From assembly GCA_964472175.1 (NCBI GenBank), contig CAYYJF010000025.1, positions 1-26,697 on the forward strand: DNA of 26,697 bases, written 5' to 3'. Shown piece by piece: positions 15,353 to 22,774 of this stretch. Both the position numbers and the translations under genes were made by a program. The notes below the pieces were generated by a model, which saw nothing but the letters and a program-made list of their open reading frames with translations, was not told the DNA's origin and did not search any database. The DNA comes from UBA8389 sp964472175 (GTDB lineage: Bacteria > Bacteroidota > Bacteroidia > Bacteroidales > UBA1402). The number at the start of each line of letters is the position of its first letter. Within the stretch, counting starts at the first letter, position 1.

Positions 15353-16279
15353 ATGCAACATCCGGCTTTTCAATCTACCATGAGAATCATCCTCTTTGCA
15401 GTCTTGTGTCTGCTTACGGGGGTGGCTTTGCTGTGGGCTGAATACGGCTTGTTGCCAATCCCGATGGACGTGTTGATTTGGGATAACATCATACATGCAA
15501 TGGTTTTCGGATTATTGGCTTATTTGCTGTGGTTTGTGGTGCAATTTGCGGACTTATCGACGACGGCACCCTATCAGATTCTGATCAATCATGTGGCTTT
15601 GGTGGTGATTCTGGTTTTGGCCTGGGTTGGTATTCCGGTGTTTTTTGAAAGAATCATTTGGAGCGACCATTGGGATTTGTTGAATCAGCTCATTCGCATC
15701 AAAACGGTTTTTGGTTTGCTGTTGATGTTGTTGCTGCTTTTGGGACAAAAGCATTTGAAGCAAATGGCTTTGGATGAGCTGGATGACGATGATGAAACGG
15801 TGGCTACGCCCATTCAGTCTTTGCGAAATCTGGAAAATCAACGCACGAACAGCTCTCCGCTGCAGGCTATTTCCAACGGTGCACTTCGGGAACCAACCCT
15901 GCAAGCCTTGGTTCAGCCGGTAACTTTGAAACAAGCGCCGACACGTGAATTGTTGACGACCGTTTCGGTGAAGACGGGTCAGAAAATTCAAATGATTTCA
16001 ATGTCGGATGTTCTGTATTTTCAGGCTGAAGGCGATTATGTGCTGATTCAAACGGTGGATGGACGCTTTTTGAAGGAGCAGACGATGAAGTATTTTGAGG
16101 AAAATTTGTCGCCTGAGTCGTTTGTTCGGATTCACCGTTCTTGCATTGTGCATGTGGAATTTATTTCCCGCATTGAGTTGTATGAAAAACAGAATTATCG
16201 CATTACGCTCAAAACGGGGCATCAGTTGAAGGCCAGTCAGACAGGCTATCGATTGCTCAAACAGACTTTGAAGCTTTAA
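15353..16279 (+). CDS. Membrane-anchored LytTR DNA-binding regulator
   Basis: 308 residues. Four predicted transmembrane helices (about 11-31, 42-66, 80-100 and 115-131) are followed by an acidic linker (DELDDDDE at 141-148) and a C-terminal LytTR domain from about residue 200. That domain shows DVLYFQAEGDYVLI at 219-232, the FVRIHRSCIVH segment at 257-267 and a final TGYRLLK-type helix. No receiver domain is present, so it is not a standard LytR-type response regulator; a signal may be sensed in the membrane. Met10 could also be the start. It probably forms an operon with the LiaF-like gene and ends at the hairpin at 16301-16340. The target genes are unknown; LytTR proteins often autoregulate. 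Confidence 0.85.
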   Translation: MQHPAFQSTMRIILFAVLCLLTGVALLWAEYGLLPIPMDVLIWDNIIHAMVFGLLAYLLWFVVQFADLSTTAPYQILINHVALVVILVLAWVGIPVFFERIIWSDHWDLLNQLIRIKTVFGLLLMLLLLLGQKHLKQMALDELDDDDETVATPIQSLRNLENQRTNSSPLQAISNGALREPTLQALVQPVTLKQAPTRELLTTVSVKTGQKIQMISMSDVLYFQAEGDYVLIQTVDGRFLKEQTMKYFEENLSPESFVRIHRSCIVHVEFISRIELYEKQNYRITLKTGHQLKASQTGYRLLKQTLKL

Positions 16280-16300
16280 GAGCTTGGTGGTGAAAAAATA

Positions 16301-16340
16301 AAGTGGGCATCTATGGGTTTTACGCCTTAGATGCCCACTT
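16301..16340. terminator. Bidirectional intrinsic terminator
   Basis: A perfect 12-base stem, AAGTGGGCATCT (16301-16312) with AGATGCCCACTT (16329-16340), and a 16-base loop lie between two convergent genes. T-rich sequence follows on the plus strand (CTTTTAT). The A-rich flank AAAAAATA gives a U-tract on the minus strand. It should terminate both the LytTR gene and hppA. Confidence 0.88.
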
Positions 16341-16357
16341 CTTTTATGTGGTTGGTT

Positions 16358-18559
16358 TTAGAACAGTCCGTAAGCCAGGGTGAGTCCGGCAAAGACGATG
16401 GAAACCATGCTCATCAATTTGATCAGGATGTTCAAACTAGGGCCGGATGTGTCTTTGAATGGATCGCCAACGGTATCGCCTGTAACACAGGATTTGTGGG
16501 TGTCGGATCCTTTTCCGCCGAGGTTGCCTTCTTCAACAAACTTTTTGGCATTGTCCCATGCGCCGCCTGAGTTGGCCATAAAGATGGCTAAAACGAAGCC
16601 TGAAGACAATCCGCCCAGTAGCAATCCCATAACGCCGGCTACACCTAAAACAAGACCGACAACAATGGGAACAACGATGGCCAAAATGGATGGAATGACC
16701 ATTTCTTGTTGGGCACCTTTGGTGGAAATTTGAACGCAACGTTGGTAATCGGGCACGCCTTCACCGGTTAAAATGCCTTTGATTTCTCTGAATTGACGAC
16801 GTACTTCATCGACCATTTTGCCTGCTGCACGTCCAACGGCCATCATGGTCATACCGCAAAACAGGAAGGCCATCATGGCGCCAATAAATGCGCCTGCCAA
16901 GACCAGTGGGTTCATTAAGGTGACGTTGTAATAGGTCATGAAATCGGCAAATGTGGCTTTGGCTGTCAGTAAAACTTCGTCGCCTACTTGAAGGGTGGTC
17001 TCTCCTACCCTGATCAAACCAATTTTGATTTCTTCAATGTAGGAAGCCAACAGTGCCAATGCTGTCAATGCGGCTGAACCAATGGCAAAGCCTTTACCCG
17101 TGGCAGCTGTGGTGTTGCCCAGAGAGTCGAGCGCATCGGTGCGTTGTCTCACTTCTTTGCCCAGGCCTGACATTTCTGCATTGCCGCCTGCATTGTCGGC
17201 AATGGGGCCGTATGCGTCTGTGGCGAGGGTGATGCCAAGGGTTGACAACATTCCTACGGCGGCAATGCCGATGCCGTAAAGTCCTTGTCCTATCTGTGAT
17301 AAATCGCCATTGGAAGCCAACAAAAAGGAGATGACCACGCCGATTACAACTGTGATTACAGGGATGGCTGTTGAAATCATGCCCAGGCCTATGCCGTTGA
17401 TGATGACGGTTGCAGGGCCGGTTTTTCCGGCTTCAGCCAATTTCTGTGTGGGTTTGAAGGAATGTGAGGTGTAGTATTCGGTCGATTTTCCGATGATGAT
17501 ACCGACCAACAAGCCGACAACCACGCATGTTCCGATCAAAGCCCAGTTTTCAATGCCTAGTAAAAAGAGGATCAGGTAGGCTGATACGGCTGTCAGAATG
17601 GAACTTAGGTTGATGCCTCTGTTTAGGGCCGACATCAATTGTTTCATGTTGGCGCCTTCTTTGGTTTTGACAAAGAAAATGCCGATGATGGACAAAATCA
17701 CACCGACTGCTGCAATAAGCATGGGTGCGATGACGGCTTTGTATTGAATGGTGGTGTCGTTGGTGAAGGCAAATGCGGATGCGCCCAGGGCTGCTGTTGC
17801 CAGGACTGCGCCTGCATAGGATTCGTACAGATCGGCGCCCATGCCCGCGACATCGCCTACGTTGTCACCAACGTTGTCGGCAATGGTGGCTGGATTTCTG
17901 GGGTCGTCTTCGGGAATGCCGGCTTCAACTTTTCCGACCAGGTCGGCGCCAACGTCGGCTGCTTTGGTGTATATACCGCCTCCCACGCGGGCAAACAGGG
18001 CTTGTGTGGATGCGCCCATGCCGAAGGTCAACATGGTGGTGGTGATGATGTTGAGTTTGTGGGTTGGATCGGTCACGTCCATATCGGTGAAGTAATCCAG
18101 GATAAAGAACCAGGCTGAAATATCGATCAGCACAAGTCCGACAACGACCAAACCCATGACGGCGCCACTTCTAAAGGCTATTTGCAAGCCTTTGTTGAGG
18201 GAACCTATGGCTGCATTGGCTGTTCTGGCCGATGCATTGGTGGCTGTTTTCATGCCTAAGAAACCGGCGAGTCCGGAGAAAAGTCCGCCGGATAAAAAGG
18301 CGACGGGAACCCAGGGATTTTGCATGTCAAATCCATAGGCCATGATGGAAAAAACGACGACCAAACATAAAAACACGATGCCGACAACTTTGTATTGTTG
18401 TTTTAGATAGGACATGGCACCGACGCGTACATATCCGGCGATGGTTTTCATTTTGTCCGATCCTTCATCGGCTTTCATCATTTGTTTGTAAAAAAATAGT
18501 GCAAACGCAAGCGCCACCAGTGCGGCGAGGGGCACAATCCAAAAAATTGGCGTTAACAT
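16358..18559 (-). CDS. hppA: Membrane-bound ion-translocating pyrophosphatase
   Basis: 733 residues with about 16 membrane helices. It hydrolyses pyrophosphate and pumps H+ and/or Na+ across the inner membrane. Active-site motifs are DVGADLVGKVE at 202-212 and DDPRNPATIADNVGDNVGD at 218-236, with DNAGGNAEM near 455 and a DNAKK motif near the C-terminus. GNTTAATGKGF at 481-491 has Ala485 and Gly488 rather than Lys and Thr, marking the K+-dependent class. Sequence alone does not tell which ion is pumped. It is the last gene of the glnS-TPR-aroE-hppA series, 27 bases after aroE, and ends at a strong terminator. Recovering energy from pyrophosphate, a product of aminoacyl-tRNA synthesis among other reactions, suits an anaerobe. 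Confidence 0.97.
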   Translation of the reverse strand: MLTPIFWIVPLAALVALAFALFFYKQMMKADEGSDKMKTIAGYVRVGAMSYLKQQYKVVGIVFLCLVVVFSIMAYGFDMQNPWVPVAFLSGGLFSGLAGFLGMKTATNASARTANAAIGSLNKGLQIAFRSGAVMGLVVVGLVLIDISAWFFILDYFTDMDVTDPTHKLNIITTTMLTFGMGASTQALFARVGGGIYTKAADVGADLVGKVEAGIPEDDPRNPATIADNVGDNVGDVAGMGADLYESYAGAVLATAALGASAFAFTNDTTIQYKAVIAPMLIAAVGVILSIIGIFFVKTKEGANMKQLMSALNRGINLSSILTAVSAYLILFLLGIENWALIGTCVVVGLLVGIIIGKSTEYYTSHSFKPTQKLAEAGKTGPATVIINGIGLGMISTAIPVITVVIGVVISFLLASNGDLSQIGQGLYGIGIAAVGMLSTLGITLATDAYGPIADNAGGNAEMSGLGKEVRQRTDALDSLGNTTAATGKGFAIGSAALTALALLASYIEEIKIGLIRVGETTLQVGDEVLLTAKATFADFMTYYNVTLMNPLVLAGAFIGAMMAFLFCGMTMMAVGRAAGKMVDEVRRQFREIKGILTGEGVPDYQRCVQISTKGAQQEMVIPSILAIVVPIVVGLVLGVAGVMGLLLGGLSSGFVLAIFMANSGGAWDNAKKFVEEGNLGGKGSDTHKSCVTGDTVGDPFKDTSGPSLNILIKLMSMVSIVFAGLTLAYGLF

Positions 18560-18586
18560 GTTTAATAATTTTTATGGTTAATAGAT

Positions 18587-19354
18587 CTATTGGGGTTCGT
18601 TCCATATTTTCCATGCGCCATCTGCTTGTAGATGAAGCATTTCCAAACCATTTTTCAGCATACAACCCTGTGCTTCACCGTGTTTCAAAAAAGCGGTTGT
18701 TTGGGGATTGTACACCAAATCAAACAACAGGTGTTGTTGACCCAATTGCGAATAATCCAAATCGGGACAGGCATCTACATTCGGATGCATGCCCAACGGG
18801 GTGGTATTGACAATGATGTGGTTTGATTGATAGTGTGTTTCTTTTAATTGACTGTATGTGAATTGATTATCTGCTGGTGTTCTGGAAACCAGATGGGTTG
18901 AAATACCCAGTTGTTCCAATCCGTAAACCACGGCTTTGCTGGCTCCTCCCGACCCTAAAACGAGGGCACTCAGCTTGGTATCGCCTTGTTTTTTCATCTG
19001 TTGGATGAATGGCCGGATGGACTCTCTGAATCCGAATACATCGGAATTGTAGCCTTTCAGGTATTTGCTGCCGTCGGCTTTGTGTTCGATGCGTATGACA
19101 TTGACTGCGCCAATGGCTTTTGCTTGAAAATCGAGTGCATTGAGATAGGGAATGACGCTTTGTTTGTATGGGATGGTGACATTCAATCCACACAGATCGG
19201 GCTGTGAATGCATGAGGTCGGGAAATTGATCGATATTGGACAATGGAAAGAGTTCGTAGGCGGCGTCGATGTTTTCTTTCAGAAATTTATCTGTGAAGTA
19301 TTCTTTTGAGAAGGAATGTGAAAGGGGAAAACCGATTAAGCCGTATCTTTTCAT
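18587..19354 (-). CDS. aroE: Shikimate dehydrogenase
   Basis: 255 residues. Reduces 3-dehydroshikimate to shikimate with NADPH on the way to chorismate. Shikimate-binding serines lie in PLSHSFSK (Ser12, Ser14), the catalytic Lys is 64 in NVTIPYK, GAVN is at 82-85 and Asp105 in GYNSDVFGF completes the site. The cofactor loop is GSGGASKA at 134-141, and NTTPLGM occurs in the C-terminal half. It is slightly shorter than E. coli AroE (272 residues), as is common in this phylum. It starts 3 bases after the TPR gene, so the two are almost certainly co-translated. Its product feeds chorismate, the substrate of menF elsewhere in the window. Confidence 0.95.
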   Translation of the reverse strand: MKRYGLIGFPLSHSFSKEYFTDKFLKENIDAAYELFPLSNIDQFPDLMHSQPDLCGLNVTIPYKQSVIPYLNALDFQAKAIGAVNVIRIEHKADGSKYLKGYNSDVFGFRESIRPFIQQMKKQGDTKLSALVLGSGGASKAVVYGLEQLGISTHLVSRTPADNQFTYSQLKETHYQSNHIIVNTTPLGMHPNVDACPDLDYSQLGQQHLLFDLVYNPQTTAFLKHGEAQGCMLKNGLEMLHLQADGAWKIWNEPQ

Positions 19355-19357
19355 TTT

Positions 19358-20734
19358 TTAGGAAGTGGTTTGGTTGGGATTTGGTGTTTCGTCTTCGTTG
19401 ATGATATCGTCGTACATTTTTTTGGATTCAGGCTCTTTGTTGATGGCCGCTTCGAGATGTTTCATTGCCTCAGACTTGTTGTCTAATTTGGTGTATGCCA
19501 GGGCAAAAAATAAGTCTAGTCCCGGTAAATCGGGGTTGATCAACTCGGCTTGTTCGTAATGGTAGAGGGCTTTTTCGTAGGTTCCTGCATCAAAATGTAG
19601 GTTGCCGATGGCTGCGAGTACATCGGCTTGCAGGGGATCGAGTTCCAACGAGCGTATGTAGCACAACATGGCTTCTTCGGGCATGTCAATGTTGATGAAG
19701 ACTTCGGCCACATAAACCCAGGTTTCGCTGATTTGTTGATCCAGTCTCAGGGAGCGTTCAAACCAGATGAGACTTTCTCTGAATTTTTCCTGTTCCATCA
19801 AACAGATGCCCATGCCTGTCAAGGCGTCGATGTTGGTGGGTTCCAATTGATAGGCTTCCTGGTATTGTGCCATGGCTGCCTCCAATTGTCCGAGTTTTTC
19901 GTAGGTTTCACCTATATAGACACAGATGGCCGAAGTTGTTCCGGTTTCTTTTGCGTATTCCAGATAGGCGATTGTTGCTTCTTCATATTTTTCGGATTGA
20001 AACAATGCATGCGCTTTTTGCAACAAGGAAAGGGTGTCGGATGGATTGACGACCATGGCAAAGTCGTAGGCTTCAACCGCTTCTGTATATTTTTGATCGT
20101 TGAACAGGCTTTGCCCCAGATTGAACCAGGTCTCGCCTGAATAGGGATCTAAATCCAATATTTGATGATAGACGGTTGCTGCATCCTGTGTTTGATTGAG
20201 CTGTTCGTAGTTGTAAGCCAGTTCGTACAAGACATCGATGTTGTCTGGCGATTCGTTCAATGCGTCCTTTAAAAATCGTATGGCGTTCTGATAATCACCT
20301 ACTTGCACCAGAATTCCTGATATATCGAGGGCCATTTCAGCCCGTTCTGAGCTTTCCTCGGCCATGATTTTATCGAGCAGGATAAGTGCTTCCTCGTTTC
20401 TGTTGAGCCGGTAAAGGCATTCTGCCCGCACCAAATTGGCATCGGCATCGTCTTTTTCGGGCAATCGATCCAAAATGCGCAATGCCCGTTGAAATTCACC
20501 GATTTCCAGATAGAGGGTGGCTTTTCTCAACCAGAGGATGCTGCTGTTGGGATGCACGCGCAAACCAACTTCGACCACATCGCGTGATTCTTTGCTCTGG
20601 CCTTTTTTGATGTAAAAGTCGGAGATGTCTTCGAACTCGTCCACGTCAAAATAACAGGGACTGCCCTCCTGAAGGCATTTCTCGTACTTTTGTACAAGTT
20701 CTTCGGTTTTTGGATTCAATTCGTCAAGCCGCAT
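19358..20734 (-). CDS. Tetratricopeptide repeat protein
   Basis: 458 residues made almost entirely of about eleven or twelve TPR units (W..G..L....Y.EA...Y..A....P pattern), for example around 225-258 (TWFNLGQSLFND...) and 325-358. No signal peptide or membrane segment is seen, so it is probably cytoplasmic and acts as a protein-interaction scaffold. No enzyme domain is visible. The C-terminus is acidic and Asn/Pro-rich. It sits 13 bases after glnS and 3 bases before aroE, a placement that implies co-expression but does not reveal its partner. Confidence 0.88.
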   Translation of the reverse strand: MRLDELNPKTEELVQKYEKCLQEGSPCYFDVDEFEDISDFYIKKGQSKESRDVVEVGLRVHPNSSILWLRKATLYLEIGEFQRALRILDRLPEKDDADANLVRAECLYRLNRNEEALILLDKIMAEESSERAEMALDISGILVQVGDYQNAIRFLKDALNESPDNIDVLYELAYNYEQLNQTQDAATVYHQILDLDPYSGETWFNLGQSLFNDQKYTEAVEAYDFAMVVNPSDTLSLLQKAHALFQSEKYEEATIAYLEYAKETGTTSAICVYIGETYEKLGQLEAAMAQYQEAYQLEPTNIDALTGMGICLMEQEKFRESLIWFERSLRLDQQISETWVYVAEVFINIDMPEEAMLCYIRSLELDPLQADVLAAIGNLHFDAGTYEKALYHYEQAELINPDLPGLDLFFALAYTKLDNKSEAMKHLEAAINKEPESKKMYDDIINEDETPNPNQTTS

Positions 20735-20747
20735 GGCACAAATATAA

Positions 20748-22457
20748 TCATTTTGTCATTTTATCTGCTATTTTACCCCAAGTATCTTTTAAAGATACGG
20801 TACGGTTGAACACCAAATGTTCGGGGGTGGAATCGGGATCGACGTTAAAATAGCCAATGCGTTGAAATTGAAAGTGATCCAATATATTGGCGTTCTTTAA
20901 ATGGGGTTCGACCTGTACCTTATTTAATACAACCAAAGAATTTGGATTCAACAGTTCGGTGAATTCTTTTTCCTTTTCTTCGGCAGGGTTGGCGACTTCC
21001 AACAAACGGTCGTACAAGCGGACTTCTGCAGTCAGGGAATGTTCCACGGTGGTGTAGTGGATGGTTCCTTTGACTTTGCGGTCGGCATTTTCTTGCCCGG
21101 ATTTGGTGTTGGGGAGGTATTCGCACAAAACTTCTGTGACCATGCCGTTGGCATCTTTCAAACAACCGGTACATTGCACGATGTAGGCATTTTTCAAACG
21201 GACTTCTTTTCCTTCGGTAAGTCTGAAATATTTGGAAGGGGCATTTTCCATGAAATCGTCGCGTTCGATATACAGGTTGCGGGTGAAGGGCACCAAATGG
21301 GTCCCGGCGCTTAAATCTTCGGGGTTGTTGATGGCTTCGTTCCATTCTTCCTGACCTTCGGGATAATTGGTGACGGTCAGTTTGATGGGATCCAATACGG
21401 CGGACACGCGGGGGGCTTTTTTGTTCAAGTGCTCGCGGATGCTGTGTTCGAGCAAGCTCAAATCGATGATGCCGTCAAATTTGGTATAGCCGATTTTGTC
21501 GATGAAGTTGCGGATGGACTCGGGCGTGTAACCTCTGCGTCTCAATCCACAAATGGTCGGCATTCTGGGATCGTCCCACCCTGAAACTTTGCCTTCTTTG
21601 ACCAGTTGCAGCATTTTGCGCTTGCTCATGACCATGTAGGTGATGTTCAATCGGTTGAATTCGATTTGTCGTGGACGGTAGTTGCCAGTTTTTAACTGAT
21701 CGATGAACCAGTCGTATAAGGGTCTGTGTACTTCAAACTCCAGGGTGCAGAGTGAATGGGTGATGCCTTCGAAAAAGTCGCTTTGTCCGTGGGCAAAATC
21801 GTAGAGCGGATAGACTTTCCATTTATCGCCGGTACGGTGGTGATCCATTTTTAGAATGCGGTACATGAGTGGATCGCGAAAATGCATGTTGGCATGCGCC
21901 ATATCAATTTTGGCACGCAATACCCGACTGCCTTCTTCGAATTCGCCGGCTTGCATGCGCAGGAAGAGGTCTAGGTTTTCTTCAACACTTCGGTCTCTGA
22001 AGGGACTGTTGGTGCCGGCAGTAGTTGGGGTGCCTTTTTGGGAAGCAATGGTTTCGGCCGATTGGTCGTCGACGTATGCCAGCCCGCGTTTGATCATTTC
22101 AATGGCAAACTCGAACAATTTGTCGAAATAATCGGATGCATAATATAGGTTGTTCCATTCGAATCCAAGCCATTTGATGTCTTCCATGATGGAATCAACG
22201 TATTCGACGTCTTCTTTCACGGGGTTGGTATCGTCAAAACGCAAATTGCAGGTGCCACCGTAATTTTTGGCGATTCCAAAATCCAGACAGATGGCTTTTG
22301 CATGACCAATATGCAGATAGCCATTGGGTTCAGGCGGAAATCTGGTGGCAATGCGCCCATCGTTCTTTCCTTCTTTCAAGTCTGATTCAACAAGTTGTTC
22401 AATGAAGTTGAGCGTTTTTTTGTTGCTTTCTTCAATGTTGGAATTTTCGCTCATCAT
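20748..22457 (-). CDS. glnS: Glutaminyl-tRNA synthetase
   Basis: 569 residues, class I aminoacyl-tRNA synthetase that charges tRNA-Gln directly. The HIGH motif occurs as PPEPNGYLHIGHAKA at 41-55, and the KMSKS equivalent is VMSKR at 276-280. The eukaryote-like GlnRS signature FDDTNP is at 74-79, and the beta-barrel anticodon domains follow. Direct GlnRS, rather than the GatCAB route alone, is consistent with Bacteroidota. The start at Met1 or Met2 (MMSENSN) cannot be decided. Its promoter is recognisable at 22503-22533, giving a leader of about 40 bases. It is the first gene of the four-gene minus-strand series. Confidence 0.97.
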   Translation of the reverse strand: MMSENSNIEESNKKTLNFIEQLVESDLKEGKNDGRIATRFPPEPNGYLHIGHAKAICLDFGIAKNYGGTCNLRFDDTNPVKEDVEYVDSIMEDIKWLGFEWNNLYYASDYFDKLFEFAIEMIKRGLAYVDDQSAETIASQKGTPTTAGTNSPFRDRSVEENLDLFLRMQAGEFEEGSRVLRAKIDMAHANMHFRDPLMYRILKMDHHRTGDKWKVYPLYDFAHGQSDFFEGITHSLCTLEFEVHRPLYDWFIDQLKTGNYRPRQIEFNRLNITYMVMSKRKMLQLVKEGKVSGWDDPRMPTICGLRRRGYTPESIRNFIDKIGYTKFDGIIDLSLLEHSIREHLNKKAPRVSAVLDPIKLTVTNYPEGQEEWNEAINNPEDLSAGTHLVPFTRNLYIERDDFMENAPSKYFRLTEGKEVRLKNAYIVQCTGCLKDANGMVTEVLCEYLPNTKSGQENADRKVKGTIHYTTVEHSLTAEVRLYDRLLEVANPAEEKEKEFTELLNPNSLVVLNKVQVEPHLKNANILDHFQFQRIGYFNVDPDSTPEHLVFNRTVSLKDTWGKIADKMTK

Positions 22458-22484
22458 ATCGATTTATTTTCTTTTAAACTTTTT

Positions 22485-22492
22485 TATATTTG
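22485..22492 (+). promoter_or_regulatory. -7 box directed toward the intergenic region
   Basis: TATATTTG matches TAnnTTTG on the plus strand, back to back with the glnS promoter. A proper TTG at -33 is not seen. It would start a transcript near 22499 that would end at the hairpin at 22667-22698. Confidence 0.35.
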
Positions 22493-22502
22493 CGTGTCGC
22501 AA

Positions 22503-22533
22503 CAAATTTACGCAGAATGGATTCATTTTTCAA
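22503..22533 (-). promoter_or_regulatory. glnS: Bacteroidota-type promoter for glnS
   Basis: On the minus strand TTG (22533-22531), a 20-base spacer and TAAATTTG (22510-22503) match the Bacteroidota consensus exactly. The predicted start of transcription is near 22496, about 40 bases before the glnS ATG at 22457. Confidence 0.65.
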
Positions 22534-22538
22534 CTATT

Positions 22539-22565
22539 ATATTCTATAAATATGTTTTAGAATAT
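22539..22565 (+). repeat. AT-rich inverted repeat followed by a T run
   Basis: ATATTCTA (22539-22546) pairs with TAGAATAT (22558-22565) around an 11-base loop. C and seven T (22567-22573) follow on the plus strand. It resembles a weak terminator, or an operator next to the glnS -33 element. Confidence 0.45.
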
Positions 22566-22666
22566 CTTTTTTTATTTGGAGAGTTGTGAAAAAAGGTGAA
22601 TCTTTGCTGCCGTTAACCTAATACAATCTTTTTTACCTTAAGAACTAATACCTATTGAAAACCTAT

Positions 22667-22698
22667 AAAAACGCCGCTTTGTGAAAAGCGGCGTTTTT
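22667..22698 (+). terminator. Strong intrinsic terminator without an upstream gene
   Basis: A perfect 14-base stem, AAAAACGCCGCTTT (22667-22680) with AAAGCGGCGTTTTT (22685-22698), has a GTGA loop. GTTTTTC follows. The A and T flanks would allow function in either direction, but no annotated gene reads into it from either side. Confidence 0.85.
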
Positions 22699-22725
22699 GT
22701 TTTTCATGAGAATCTCCTATCTTTA
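22697..22725 (+). promoter_or_regulatory. uxaC: Probable promoter of the hexuronate operon
   Basis: TTG at 22697-22699 and TATCTTTA at 22718-22725 (one mismatch to TAnnTTTG) are separated by 18 bases. The box is 49 bases before the uxaC ATG. The -33 element overlaps the end of the terminator stem. No operator was recognised. Confidence 0.4.
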
Positions 22726-22774
22726 GACGCCAAATAGCAAAAAAACGATTATCAACTTATATACTGAAGAGATC

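Larger units (their letters stand above)
22493..22698 (+). ncRNA. Candidate small structured RNA
   Basis: Bounded by a plus-strand -7 box (22485-22492) and a strong intrinsic terminator (22667-22698), the roughly 200 bases contain two further hairpins. One is ATATTCTA/TAGAATAT at 22539-22565 followed by seven T. The other is an imperfect stem pairing 22586-22595 with 22628-22636. No protein gene explains the terminator. I do not recognise an RNA family; a 6S-like RNA of this size is one possibility that was not verified. Alternatively the terminator merely insulates uxaC from antisense or leader transcription. Confidence 0.3.
22458..22774. other. 317-base divergent intergenic region
   Basis: This AT-rich stretch lies between the glnS start (minus) and the uxaC start (plus). 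It contains a glnS promoter, a second -7 box pointing plus, an AT-rich hairpin, an imperfect stem, a strong plus-strand terminator and a probable uxaC promoter after that terminator. No convincing protein gene is present; the longest ATG frame seen is about 10 codons. Confidence 0.85.

Noticed and set aside
17639..18118. A Gly/Cys-rich 159-codon plus-strand frame
   Set aside because: It is antisense to hppA; its Gly- and Cys-rich composition comes from the complementary codons of the pyrophosphatase.
22586..22621. GTG-initiated 11-codon frame after GGAGAG, a possible leader peptide
   Set aside because: It is too short to judge, the spacing to the purine run is only two bases, and it overlaps a stem of the RNA candidate.
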